Shown: piece after piece, positions 1-10,790 of the stretch | Numbering within the stretch: position 1 is the stretch's first letter | Layout of the letters: every line of letters starts with the position of its first letter | Source: Epiperipatus broadwayi | Lineage: Eukaryota; Onychophora; Udeonychophora; Euonychophora; Peripatidae | DNA: 64,000 nt | Assembly (NCBI GenBank): GCA_028023455.1 | Contig: JAQFVV010006197.1 | Location: 15,187,254-15,251,253, forward strand | Direction: 5' to 3' | Position numbers and translations under genes: made by a program | Notes under the pieces: model-generated | The model's input: the letters and a program-made list of their open reading frames with translations, nothing else | Database searches by the model: none | Told to the model about the DNA's origin: nothing

Positions 1-560
1 TTCAAATCTGAATCATATTCAAAGCCTATTAATATTTGAAAACAATTTGCAAGTTCTAATTTAAAACCATTGGAATGTTTCTGAAGATTAGGAATATCCA
101 CTATGAAAACTGTTTTTCTTAATAGTTTTTGTCTCTAATTTTGCATTAACATTTCGCTAATCAGCGGTGTTGAATTTATAAGAACATTACAATATTGAAA
201 TATATATTTTCTATTAATCAAAATATAATCCAATTATGTTGTACATTTGGATGAAAAAATTAAAAGAAAAAAATCACAAAACATCAAATAATCATAAAAT
301 GGGTTGTTTGGATACACAAATTTGCATCTAAAAAATCAGCTCATTAAATATCTTCATACTTGAAATAAATTATAAACATGAGGCTTTTTATTTTATGATT
401 TTCATTTTTAAGTTTGTTACATAAATTTCCTTATAGAAGGGGTTTTAAAATCATTTAAAACACAATTTATTCTAATTTTACGTATAACTGAATAATCATT
501 ACTAATTAATATTCTTGTGTAAAAATATAAGCAATATTATGAAAAAATTATATTTATTTT
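1..560. other. AT-rich non-coding stretch
   Basis: No open frame, splice-flanked exon or recognisable repeat was found. The sequence is AT-rich and leads directly into the first hammerhead-bearing repeat near 566. Confidence 0.5.
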
Positions 561-565
561 ATATA

Positions 566-990
566 TAAGGGATTCGAACTCAGACTTTCACACAACCCTC
601 AACTCTCCAAACCATCTCATATTGCTGACCCACCTGCTCACACACATGTTGAAAAGATAAATTATCACTAATATTCGTATTTTGTGCTAAACCAGCACTC
701 ATCAGTTGATCCAAATTACCATCTCCACACATATATATAATCAGTGCTCAGCTTTATATTAAGATAGTCAATCTTCATACTTTAATGGACAGGTTTCAAA
801 CTACTCCAACTCACAACTTTTCAGCCTTCCATTTCATTGAAAATCTGATGATGGAATGTTCAAAACCCTCATTAGTACCAAGGTTGTCATCCTACCCATA
901 TTGATGTTAGTCATTCTGACCCCTCATGTACAGGAGAGTAATCCATTTTACATATATATGCAAGGGATGGGCAGACCTTTAATGCACTTT
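566..990 (-). mobile_element. Family 1 hammerhead/tRNA-like repeat, minus copy
   Basis: Read on the minus strand this copy carries, in order: a conserved leader (rc of the GGGCAGACC block near 969-977), a body, a hammerhead ribozyme motif (661-722), and a tRNA-like 3' part ending in a B-box (plus-strand GGATTCGAACT at 570-580, i.e. AGTTCGAATCC on the minus strand). The same order is seen in the copies at 1015-1370 and 8636-10790. It forms a head-to-head inverted pair with the copy at 1015-1370. A SINE or retrozyme-type retroelement is the best interpretation; it has no coding capacity. Confidence 0.75.
661..722 (-). ncRNA. Hammerhead ribozyme, family 1, decayed core
   Basis: On the minus strand the core reads CUGAUGA, stem II GUGC/GCAC, then AAAA where GAAA is required, a short stem III, and a stem I strand. 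The G12 to A change fits loss of a CpG (CACG to CACA). The fold is clear, but the catalytic G12 is missing, so cleavage activity is not expected. Confidence 0.75.
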
Positions 991-1014
991 GTATCAATAT
1001 GTAAATTAAAATAA

Positions 1015-1370
1015 CTAATGTCAACATGCGTAGGATGACAACCTTGGCACTAACGAGGGCTTTGAACATTCCATCATCAGATTTTCAATGGAATGGAAGG
1101 TTGAAAAGTTGTGAGTTGGAGTAGTTTAAAGCCTGTCCATTGAAGTATGGAGATTGGCTATCTTAATATAAAGCTGAGCACTGATTGTATATATGTGTGG
1201 AGATGGTAATCTGGACCAACTGATGAGTGCTGGTTTAGCATGAAATACGTATATTGGTGATTATTTATCTTTTCAACATATGTTGTCATCAGGTGGGTCA
1301 GCAATATGAGATGGCTTGGAGAGTTGAGGATTGTGAGAAAGTCTGAGTTTAAATCCTTATATATTACATA
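1015..1370 (+). mobile_element. Family 1 hammerhead/tRNA-like repeat, plus copy
   Basis: This is the inverted partner of the minus copy at 566-990. The arms match over roughly 340 bp, and the outermost 70 bp or so of the leader are present only in the minus copy and so form part of the loop. It carries a hammerhead motif at 1205-1263 and a tRNA-like 3' part whose B-box has decayed (GAGTTTAAATCC near 1345-1356). Confidence 0.75.
1205..1263 (+). ncRNA. Hammerhead ribozyme, family 1, near-intact
   Basis: The core elements CUGAUGA and GAAA are both present. Stem II is GUGC/GCAU with loop UGGUUUA, so the pair next to the core is G-U rather than G-C. Stem III is minimal (A-U, U-A, A-U closing a two-base CG loop). 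Stem I pairs ACCAA with UUGGU and, beyond a UGG bulge, UAAUC with GAUUA. The cleavage site would follow UA. Activity is plausible but untested. Confidence 0.75.
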
Positions 1371-1609
1371 TATATCTATATGTGCAGGTGTAAGCCTGTA
1401 CAGTGTATTAATTTAAATATTTATTTAAGTTTTTTCAAAATATATTACAAAATGAAAAATATATTTGTTATTAAGAAAAGATAGTCTACAATTAAATTTC
1501 AGCCATTTTTTGAAATACACTGACGAAATGTAATTTTAACCTAATAGAATATATTATTGTTTCAATATATTAAAGATTTTAAGACTTCTCATTCGATAAT
1601 TTAATATAC
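1371..1609. other. AT-rich spacer
   Basis: This spacer separates the family 1 inverted pair from the next palindrome. No gene or repeat was recognised. Confidence 0.4.
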
Positions 1610-1851
1610 AAAATTAACAAAGCGTATGACACACTTGAATGAGAAGCTATAAAGATACACAGAAATTATTACACGCTAAGCGCTTTCGAGGCCTTTTGCC
1701 TCATATTAAATAGGCCCTATTTTTTCGTTCTGCAGCTCACAGTACCGCTATGAAATATGAGGCAAAAGGCCTCGAAAGCGCTTAGCATGTAATAATTTCT
1801 GTGTATCTTTATAGCTTCTCATTCAAGTGTGTCATACGCTTTGTTAATTTT
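1610..1851. repeat. Near-perfect long palindrome (foldback/MITE-like)
   Basis: Two 98-bp arms (1610-1707 and 1754-1851) are inverted copies with one mismatch I could find (position about 1673 versus 1788), separated by a 46-bp spacer. The arms contain a nested small hairpin (GAGGCC..GCCTC). Near-identity of the arms means a recent origin or ongoing gene conversion. No coding potential. A foldback transposon or MITE is likely; no clear target-site duplication was found. Confidence 0.85.
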
Positions 1852-3170
1852 GTTTCAATATAGCAAATTTTTTTAAAGAAAAACTATCTGTTATTCTAAA
1901 AATTAATAGCAACCATAATATTACTCAGATATTTGACTTATATAATTAAAATATATATTTTTAAAATTTAAAAAATATATTTAACTTCAAAGTAGTATAC
2001 ATTTTACTCTTATTAAAACAGGCAAAATACAATAGTCCCATTCATTGCAAGCCAGAGGGTTTGTGCATAAAATCCCTATCTAGTGCCTATGGCATCCATT
2101 GGTGGCACTACTGTATATAAATGGTGATCATGTGATGTTTAGTGGTTTATTTTTTACTCTTTCATAATGTTAAGCAGTAACAAATATATTTATTTTTAAA
2201 CATTTTTTCTTTTTTAATTAGTGTAAAACTGTGTATTAAAAAAATGGCTGAGCAAATATAAATATATATAAACAATTTTTTGTTTACAATATTTTTTTTA
2301 GCATCTAATAAAGAATTTCCTATTCTCAGGACAGGTTTTGCTATCTTTATGACATAAAATATAGATTATTCCAAGACATTTTATGTCAAAGCTTTGTTAA
2401 ATTAGCTACTTTGCCACAGAAAAAAAGTCTACAATGAGAATCCAATAAATACTCCCATTTCTATAAATTACACTAGGTTGCTAAAAAGCTAAATATCAGA
2501 TATAAATATTACATAATTTTAATATCAAATAGTTACACATTCACAATATAACAGTGGCAGTTGGTGATATTAGAGGGAAGGAAAGCAATTCAATTTTTTA
2601 TTATAAATCAAACTACGAAAGAAATATAAATGTTTTAAATGAAAATATCTCTTTTAGATTAAATAACTATGTTCATGTTTCTTATGAGCTTTAAACAAAT
2701 TATTTCAGTCATTAAAATCAGCTGAATTCCATATATTTTTTCATTAAAAAAAGAAAGTAAGGCTAATAAAGTTTCTTTATATCATATGAAACAAGATATT
2801 ATGTCATAACACTATTGAAATACTGAATACAACTGCAAACTTTATATTTAAATTTGTCAATTTTAATTTTCATCTTCTTGCCCTTATTATTGTTTATTAA
2901 TTCAGAGATTCAAACAAGTTTATCAATATAATCAATTATGCAATCCTTATTTCAAAATTATGATTTAAATATATATATTATTAAAATATACATAATATAA
3001 ACAAAGAGAAGATTGAAATGTTATTCTTACCTTACTGATATATGATAATTTTACTAAAAATATTAATAAAACTTGAATAACAATAGAATATGTATAATTA
3101 TAGATATAATAAACATCTCCATACTTCCCCTTTCTTTTTAAATTCATATAAAGATATAATAAAAGACAAA
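1852..3170. other. AT-rich non-coding stretch
   Basis: No gene was found. A short block near 2031-2145 is of higher complexity and contains a phrase (TGATCATGTGATGTTTA) that recurs near 37689-37705, suggesting a small interspersed repeat. A small inverted repeat of ATGACATAAAAT lies at about 2350-2396. Confidence 0.4.
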
Positions 3171-3230
3171 TGATCCCCAAGATGCATTTCGTGCTGAACC
3201 AGCACTCATCAGTTGGCCCAGGTCACTATC
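3171..3230 (-). ncRNA. Hammerhead ribozyme, intact core
   Basis: On the minus strand the motif reads CUGAUGA, stem II GUGC/GCAC closing loop UGGUUCA, GAAA, a two-pair stem III around GC, then UC as the cleavage-site dinucleotide, and stem I pairing CCAA with UUGG plus an outer UGA/UCA helix. All required core nucleotides are present and H17 is C. This is one of the best candidates for an active ribozyme in the window. Confidence 0.8.
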
Positions 3231-3271
3231 TCTCATATATATCTCTATTATACGCAAGGTATTTATCTAGA

Positions 3272-3520
3272 GTAAATTGTTACATTTTCATTTACCATTG
3301 TCAAACTTCCTCCACTCACAACTGTGATGCCATCCATTTCAGATAAATACACTAATGATATATTAATCTTTAACTGAGGTTTAAAGTTTATATCTGTACT
3401 AGAGATAATCTCTAGTTTCGAAAATGATTAGTAATAATCATTAGTGTATTTATCTGAAATGGATGGCGCCGAAGTTGTGAGTGGAGAGAGTTTGACAATG
3501 GTAAATGAAAATGTAACAAT
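3272..3520. repeat. Inverted repeat within the diverged family 1 element
   Basis: Arms of about 75 bp (3272-3345 and 3447-3520) are inverted copies with scattered mismatches, including shared ATTGTTACATTTTCATTTACC and CATCCATTTCAGATAAATAC blocks. The loop is about 100 bp of unrelated AT-rich sequence. Confidence 0.75.
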
Positions 3521-3529
3521 ATGTATAAT

Positions 3530-6290
3530 TCAAAATAGTGTGTAGATTAGAATGAATATCTCTAACTACTGACATCTTCGTGGTTTGTTATAGCTTTTAC
3601 TATATTATTTTATAGATTTAATTAAAAAATTTCCATATAGAAAATAGATATTGTATAATGATATAGCTATTAGCAATATCTTTGAATTGCTTATCACACA
3701 ATAATGACAAACACTAGCCTAATTCCTTGAAACTGTATAGATATTATTCAAAAAACGGTTCACTCTTGCTTATTCAAGACAAAAACATGATGGTGAAAAA
3801 ACATTTATCAGAACTGCATTGCAAAAATAGCAGTTATATAACATAAAACAATTAATTTTTATGGAAAAAAGTTAATAAACAAATGCTCAATTTTGACATT
3901 TTTTATGAAAAAAAAAAAATTAAAAAAACTTATAATATGAAAATGTCATATGTCTAAAAAAAAAATGTAATTATTAAAGGTAAAAACTTTCAATGGATCA
4001 CATGCTAATGCTGTATATTATAGTAAACATTGTATATATATCTGCAGAATATCATTATAGGCAAAGAAAAAAAAGTAATCAAAGCATTCCCTCTCCCTCC
4101 TTATTCTTGTTTTCTTGCAATTATATAGGTATCAGAAATTTAATATCATACATGAAGCATTACAATATTGTCAGTGAAAAATTTTTATTTAAAAAATTTA
4201 CTGATTAAAGTTTGTTTTCAATTTATTTTTCAATTGTTTCTTTGTATAAAAAAAATAATGGAATACTACAACAAATTGATAGTTTGTTTTTTACTACGAT
4301 TTTTTTATTATTAATATTTCTTAATTTGGCTTTAAAAATCTGATACTTATTAATTTATTTAAAATTAAATTAACTGACATATATGCCAAAATAATCTGGA
4401 AGGCATGGAAATTTCAAATCCCTCTTCTTTGTAAATTCTATCTACATTATTAGTAGTTGATATTTCAGATCCAATCTGTTCAAATATTTTTATTTTCTCT
4501 TATACTTTATGCACCTGTTTATCTCTAAAAAAATATATCAAAAAGTAATATTCCATCTCATGAAAACAAACAAAGTATTACAATGATTATTCAAGCTTAT
4601 ATTTAATTTGCATTTGCAACAATACACTTAATATCACACTATTAATGTATCATCTTCAATGCACATTCTTAATAGAGAAAGGCTAATTACATTTAATTTG
4701 CATTTGAAACAATCCACTTAATATAATTCTATTAATGAGTCATCATATCCTTAACAGAGAGAGGCTAATAGGAAAAAATATAATTGAATATTATTTTGGC
4801 ATTTAACATCTGATATCCATTATTTACTTATATTTGCATGGGTGGATTGCAGAGAGGGTGATGTGATATGTATTGCTTGATTACACCATTTTATAATTTC
4901 GATTTTTTTTTTTTTTACTTCCCTTATTTTTAACAGTTCCCTTAAAAACAAGTCTATTACTCAGTTTATTTTTTAACACCAACATTAAAAATCATTGTGT
5001 TCAATAAAGTTTAATTTGCCAGAGAGCAGACTTTTATTATTATTTTTTTATTCTTCAAAATTTTTTAATAATTTGCCCAGTCACATGCTATAAAGGCTGG
5101 TTTTCATTTATTCAAACTATGATAATTTCTAATCATTTCAGTTTACAATGCACATTCAAAATGAATTTTTTCAATAGTTGATTTGTTGGTCCATTTTGTT
5201 CTTGAAGAAATCATAAATAGTTTAAAAACGTACATCTAAGAAAATGTATTAGTTTAAATTTAAATAATTGTATAATCTTTTGGAAAAGTTTTTAATCTAC
5301 TTCCTCTCAAACTATTATTTAAATAAAACTGACTCAAAACATACTTTTGATTCCAAAATAATTTATTCCAATTTATCTGTAACCTCAAAAATAGAACTGT
5401 TTTTCTTTTACATTTTCATTCTTTTACCAATTCCTCCAATATGTAATGCTTTTATTCAACTTAATCTACTTTTTAGTCTGTATCTATATAAAATACTATA
5501 ATTCAGCTTTCCCCACTTCCCAGTTTTGGATTTAATTGAAACGTTATACAAATGTATTCCTGATGACAAACATTTTTTTTAGGATTTGCCAAAAACTTTA
5601 AAAAAAAAGTTAATGAAAAATTTAAATTTTTAATTTTATATTTAATGATGATGACTTCAGGATCTAGTAGCAATCTTTGTAATTTAAAATGGAATGATTC
5701 ATTGAAAATATATAATTTCATTCAATATTTTCAAAATATATTTTAAATAAATTAAACTGGCAATTTTTAGCTTATCAAGAGAACTTACATCTTCTAAATA
5801 TTTTAAATTAATTACACCATGATCAATAATGATATTCTTAAAATATAGATTATTGTTTGCCACTATGCTCATGGAAATAATCATTTTGTGATTGTAGTCA
5901 TTTAAGATCTTTTTTTGATTTATTAAAAGTAACTTAGATCTCAAAAATGATATAATCCTATTAAGTCAATAGATAGGACTTTTATATAATGATAATAGTT
6001 TGAACAGATGGAAGGAATATCATGATAATTTTTTGAATAATGATACAAAAAAATCTGATGACTGTTTTAATGATATATCTATTTGACTACCTTATTTACA
6101 CACAAAAAAAAATCTAGCCTGGTGAAATTTCAAAATATAGTGGTGATATGTTTAACTGCAAAATTACTAGAATCTTTTCAAAATATATGGATGTAAAATG
6201 ATGTAACACTTAAATGTCCTTCTATTGCCCATAAGAAGGGAGATAGAAAAAAACTGCAGAAATAATAATACTCCATAATAAATTTCAATG
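3530..6290. other. AT-rich non-coding stretch
   Basis: No gene was supported. Open frames here are AT-rich and have no recognisable motif. The only structured element is the tandem duplication listed at 4602-4773. Confidence 0.4.
4602..4773. repeat. Two-copy tandem repeat, 90-bp unit
   Basis: Two diverged direct copies start at 4602 and 4692. Both begin TTTAATTTGCATTTG and end with a GAGAAAGGCTAAT or GAGAGAGGCTAAT block. No known family was recognised. Confidence 0.7.
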
Positions 6291-6299
6291 ATTTTATTT

Positions 6300-6690
6300 A
6301 AGCAGATTGCTTTCATTCAAAATGGATATCAGATTTAGTTAAACACAAAAATTAATGGCCGTGATTGTTTGCTAATTTTATATATAGTTCTATATTATGA
6401 GAAATATTATTCATATTATGCATGCTCTACATGGTAATATCAGAAATATTTGAAATGAAAAGTGGTATTATACAAGAATGTGTATTGATCCAGACTTTTT
6501 TTCTATTTATGAGTTGTTGCCATTTTTATAAAGTAGCAAATCAAAACAAGACCTTTATCTATTTTCTTACCTTCTGCATTTACAGTACACTGATGATTGT
6601 ATTATTCTTGCTAACTCACAAGATGATCTATGTAGTGAGTTTAATGTTTTCAGGACAAATAAAAATTTTGATTTATTAATTAATGCTTAA
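6300..6690 (+). pseudogene. LINE reverse-transcriptase fragment
   Basis: Conceptual translation across frame breaks gives a LINE RT pattern: a GNIRN-type turn, then a degraded GVxQGCVL motif (appearing as GIIQECVLIQTFF), then LQYTDDCIILANSQDDL, corresponding to the RT catalytic YADD box with A replaced by T, and a trailing FDLLINAxKSK resembling the conserved GLxINxxKTK. The fragment covers RT domains 4-6 only and is heavily mutated. It is a dead copy of a Jockey/CR1-type LINE. Family assignment is tentative. Confidence 0.6.
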
Positions 6691-6699
6691 AAAAGCAAA

Positions 6700-8635
6700 A
6701 CAAAAAATTATTAATATTTGTTAATTAATTATTAATTGGTCATTATCAGATGTTAATATGAACATGGATTTAATATACATGCATATATAATCCTTTATCT
6801 TCTCTTGGATACATTTTTTTTTCCTTAAAAAAAACCCCATTAATTTAAAACATGGTTGAGTCCTCTTACAATATAGATTGTTTTATCATGCCAATTATTT
6901 TGAATTAGATGCAAAAAAATAAAATAAAATATTTGTATAGAACTAATCATTTATAGAAAAAATTAAAAAATCACTAGTAATGCTCAATGCAAAATAAAAC
7001 AGTATATAAATATTTATTTAAATGTTGGTAAAGAGATCTTTTTTTCAAATGTATTCCAAATTATTAACATAAATATAAATGATCATGTCACATTAGAATA
7101 TAAAGCAGGTTTATATAGTTGGATAGTGACCATGAAATTATTGATAATAAAAACACTAGTTACTGATGGTCATTTTGGTTATAATTTATTGCCAGTTTTA
7201 ATTTGATCATACAACAGCAATTTTCAACAAACTATATATATATATAATTCTCAAGACTTAAAACTAGTATAAAATGTTTAATTAAACAGAGATAATGTAG
7301 ATGGATTGCATGTCAATATTCTAATAAACTAATTGGCTGTGAGCCAATAAGCCAAAGTTACTAAAAAATAAAAGATGGAGAAAGCACAGGATTTCTTCAA
7401 AACAAAATATGTATGTGGGCAATCAATATCAGATCACAAAACTTCATTTAACTATTAATTTGATCTTTTCCTTTAATCTTTGGAAACTGTATTATTGCTG
7501 TATGCTTGTAATTTATGAAATGCAATCTTGGTATTAAAAAAAATATATGATTATGTGCTCAAATGTCTAATACACAAAATACGTTTTTCAATAACAATTT
7601 AGTGGATTGTGGTAGATATAATCAATCAAAGCAATAAAGGTTGATAAAATTGGCAATAGATCTAATTCTCCATCGGGCATATCTTTTACAATCCTCTAAA
7701 GTGGTAACATTAATCAGCTATTCAACATCAATATAAGTTATCAATTCATGCATACCTTCAGTATCCACATTAGCATCATTCTCAAGAGAATGTCATAAAG
7801 ATTTGCCTCACAGCTTATATGATTACTGAGAGTATAACAAACTTTATAGTCACAGATGATTTTTCCCAATAGCAAAATTCAGACTTTTGAGTCAGTACAT
7901 TTTGTTACTTTTCTACATTAAGATTTTACATTCACTTATTCAGTCTATGATGGATTTGTAAATAAAAGATATAAGGTTACCAATGACAACAATGAAGCCA
8001 TAAATATAAAAATTTTCTATTTAAAAATTATTTGTCATGTAAATTAATTGTTTCCTGAAGTTAAAAAATTATTTTTCTAGATAAAATTGCAAGCTGAAGT
8101 TAGATATTAAAGTTGATCTATCTTTATTTTCAAAGCCCTATTCAAAGATAAAACTTGTTCATGGTTTCATTCTGATTTAAACAGTTTGTTTTAATGGCAG
8201 ACATTTTCTCAATTATTAAATATAATTCTTGTAATTCTTTCAAAAAAGCTTAAAAAATCATAGTAAATTGGGTTATTTGATAGCATATATTATAAACAAA
8301 AGGTATACATAAATCAGGAAATATATGTATAGTTACATGGTTTTTTTTTTATAGAGAGAGAAACAAGATAGAAAAAAATGTAAGACAGAAATAGTGTATA
8401 TGACACCCATCTCTTCTTTTGTTACTTAACATATATTTAGATGAGTTGTTAGATGAATGTTGTTTTAATAAGGAGTAAGAAAGTTAACTGTATTAGATTT
8501 TATGATGATATGGCAGTATTTGTAGATAGCGAGAATTAAAACAATAAAATTATGTAGAATATCTTCTACACAAATGTGGGGTATACAAAAAAAAAATTAG
8601 CAAATTCTTCTATTTAATGGAAATATGTAATATAT
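6700..8635. other. AT-rich non-coding stretch
   Basis: No gene or repeat family was recognised. It may include further eroded LINE sequence, but no motif supports that. Confidence 0.35.
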
Positions 8636-9000
8636 AGGAGATTGAACTCAGACTCTCATATGACCCTCAACTATCCATGCTATCTCATACTGCTAACACA
8701 CTTTATCACACCCACATCAAAAAGATATATAATCACCTTAAGTTGGTCCAGATTATCATTTCCACACATACAATCAATGCTCATCTTATATTAAGATAGC
8801 CAATCTTCATACTTTAATGGACAGGCTTCAATCCACTTCACCCCACAATGCTTCAGCCGTCCATTTCATTGAAAATCTGATTATGGAATGCTCAAAGCCC
8901 ACATTGCTGCCAACTTTCTTATCCTACCCATGATGACCATAAGTCACTCTGACCCTTCATGTACAGGACATAATCCATTTAAATATATATATGAAAGATG
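8636..9000 (-). mobile_element. Family 1 unit lacking the hammerhead core
   Basis: This copy keeps the tRNA-like tail and both stem I flanks. At 8731-8748, however, the stem I half ATCACC runs directly into TTAAGTTGGTCCAGATTATC. The whole segment from CUGAUGA through stem III is missing, a deletion of about 40 bp that removes just the catalytic hairpin. The rest of the unit is preserved. Confidence 0.65.
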
Positions 9001-9186
9001 GACAGACCTTACAGCACTATATTTTTTTATATATATGAATTTTTTCTACAGTACAGGCTTTTTCATACTAGCACTCCAATATGTACTATATATATGGGGT
9101 TTAACTAAGACTTTCACATGACCCTCAACTTTCCATGCTATCTCATACTGCTGACACACTTGATCACATACATATCGAAAAGATAA

Positions 9187-9245
9187 ATAATCACCAATAT
9201 AAGTATTTCATGTTAACCCAGTACTCGTCAGTTGGTGTAGATTAT
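9187..9245 (-). ncRNA. Hammerhead ribozyme, family 1, damaged stem II
   Basis: On the minus strand CUGACGA and GAAA are intact and stem I (ACCAA/UUGGU, with outer helix) pairs well. Stem II has lost pairing, with GUAC opposite ACAU instead of GUGC opposite GCAC. Probably poorly active. Confidence 0.65.
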
Positions 9246-9642
9246 CATCCCCCACACATATACAATCAATGCTCAGCTTATATTAAAATGGCCAATCTAC
9301 ATACTTTAATGGACCGACGGCTTCAATCCACTCCACTCTACAACTCTTCAGCCATCCATTTCATTGAAAACCTGATGATGGAATGCTCAAAACCCACATT
9401 GATGTTCATCTTACTCATGTTGACCAAAAGTCACACTGACCTCTCATGTACAGGACATAATCCATTTACATACATATACAAGGGATGGGCAGACCAGCTT
9501 TGAGCGTTCCATCACCAGATTTTCAGTAAAATGGATGGCTGAAGATTTGTGGGGTGGAGTGGATTGAAGCCTGTCCATTAAAGTATGAAGATTGGCGATC
9601 TTAATATAAGCTAAGCATTGATTGTATATGTGTGTGGAAATG

Positions 9643-9701
9643 AAAATCTGGACCAACTGATGAGTGCTGGTCTAGCACAAAATACAGATATTGGTGATTA
9701 T
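9643..9701 (+). ncRNA. Hammerhead ribozyme, family 1, decayed core
   Basis: CUGAUGA, stem II GUGC/GCAC and stem I are intact, but GAAA reads AAAA, the same CpG-to-CpA change as in the copies at 661-722 and 10595-10652. Expected to be inactive. Confidence 0.7.
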
Positions 9702-10110
9702 TTATCTTTTCAACATGTGTGTGATCAGGTGAGATAGACTGGATAGTTGAGGATCATATGAAAGTCTGAGTTCAAACCAACTATATATTATATATTGGAG
9801 TACAGATAAGAAAAAGCCTGTATTGTAGAAAAAAATTCATAAATTCAAAAACTATAGCGCTGTAAGATTTGCCCATTCCTCGTGTATGTATGTAAATGGA
9901 TTATGTCCTGTATATGAGGGGTCAGAGTGACTTATGGTCAACATGGGTAGTATGTGGAGGTTGGCACCAATGTGTCTTTGAGTGTTTCCATTATCATATT
10001 TTTCAATGAATGAATGGCTGAAGAGTTGTAGGGTGGAGTGGATTGAAACCTGACCATTAAAGTTTGAAGATTGGCTATCTTAATATAAGTTGAGCATTGA
10101 TTGTATATGT

Positions 10111-10162
10111 GAGTAAACTGACGAGTGCTGGTTTAGCACGAAATAAGTATATTGAAGATTAT
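10111..10162 (+). ncRNA. Hammerhead ribozyme, family 1, intact core
   Basis: Core CUGACGA and GAAA are present, stem II GUGC/GCAC closes loop UGGUUUA, and stem III is A-U, U-A, A-U around an AG loop, followed by UA at the cleavage site. The inner stem I helix is weakened (AGUAAA opposite UUGAAG). It is the only array copy with a full CACGAAA segment. Confidence 0.75.
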
Positions 10163-10180
10163 TTATCTTTTCGATGTGGG

Positions 10181-10254
10181 TGTGATTAAGTGGGTCAGCA
10201 GTATGAGACAGCGTGGATAGTTGAGGGTCATGTGAAAGTCTGAGTTCAAATCCC
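10181..10254 (+). promoter_or_regulatory. tRNA-like pol III internal promoter (A-box/B-box)
   Basis: In the best-preserved array unit, an A-box-like TGTGATTAAGTGGGTCAGC (10181-10199) is followed about 45 bp later by a B-box GAGTTCAAATCCC (10242-10254). The spacing and sequence resemble a tRNA with a long variable arm. The same pair is found in the other family 1 copies. It lies directly 3' of the hammerhead, so pol III transcription would run on through the tail into the next unit. Function is inferred. Confidence 0.6.
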
Positions 10255-10594
10255 CTATATATTACATATTGAAGTGCAATATGAAAAAGCTTGTACTATA
10301 AAAAAAAATTCATATATTAATTAACTATAATGCTGTAAGGTCTGCCCATCCCTCGTATATTGTATGTAAATGGATTATGTCCTGTAGATGAGGGGTCAGA
10401 GTGACTTATAGTCAACATGGGTAGGATGAGAAGCTTGGCACCAATGTGGGTTTTGAGCATTCCATAATCAGATTTTCAATGAAATGGACGACTGAAGAAT
10501 TGTGGGGTGGAGTGAATTGAAGCCTGTTCATTAAAGTATAAAGATTGGCTGTCTTAATATAAGCTGAGCACTGATTGTATATGTGTGTGGAGAT

Positions 10595-10652
10595 GATAAT
10601 CTGGACCAACTGATGAGTGCTGGTTTAGCACAAAATACCATATTGGTGATTA
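10595..10652 (+). ncRNA. Hammerhead ribozyme, family 1, decayed core
   Basis: CUGAUGA, stem II GUGC/GCAC and stem I (ACCAA/UUGGU plus AUAAUC/GAUUAU) are intact. GAAA reads AAAA, and stem III is shortened by one base. Expected to be inactive. Confidence 0.7.
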
Positions 10653-10790
10653 TTTATCTTTTCAATGTTTGTGATCAAGTGTGTCAGCAGTTTGAGATAG
10701 TGTGGATAGTTCAAACTCCCTATATATTCCATATTGGAGTGCAAGTATGAAAAAGCCTGTACTGTAGATAAAATTCATAGATTAATGGAA

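Larger units (their letters stand above)
3171..3525 (-). mobile_element. Diverged family 1 foldback element with hammerhead
   Basis: The minus-strand hammerhead at 3171-3230 is followed outward by sequence related to the family 1 body (the CTCCACTCACAACT..CCATTTCA block matches the family 1 blocks near 800-830). This body is repeated in inverted orientation (arms about 3272-3345 and 3447-3520). It represents a distinct subfamily of family 1 in the same head-to-head arrangement. The plus partner lacks the hammerhead. Confidence 0.65.
8636..10790. mobile_element. Family 1 tandem hammerhead array, inverted
   Basis: There are five copies of the family 1 unit: two in minus orientation (about 8636-9000 and 9086-9497) meeting three in plus orientation (about 9497-9866, 9867-10333 and 10333-10790). 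The conserved landmarks in each are the leader GGGCAGACC/TGCCCATCC, the block AATGGATTATGTCC, GAATGGCTGAAGA-type sequence, the hammerhead, and a tRNA-like tail ending in GTTCAAATCCC. The distances between successive plus-strand hammerheads are 461 and 492 bp. A tandem array of self-cleaving units would yield monomers after transcription, as in metazoan retrozymes. No protein is encoded; mobilisation would have to be in trans. Confidence 0.8.

Noticed and set aside
9135-9503. 122-codon open frame
   Set aside because: Lies entirely within the family 1 ribozyme repeat and is antisense to its conserved landmarks; a repeat-derived chance frame, as are those at 8888-9121, 9444-9656 and 10412-10609.
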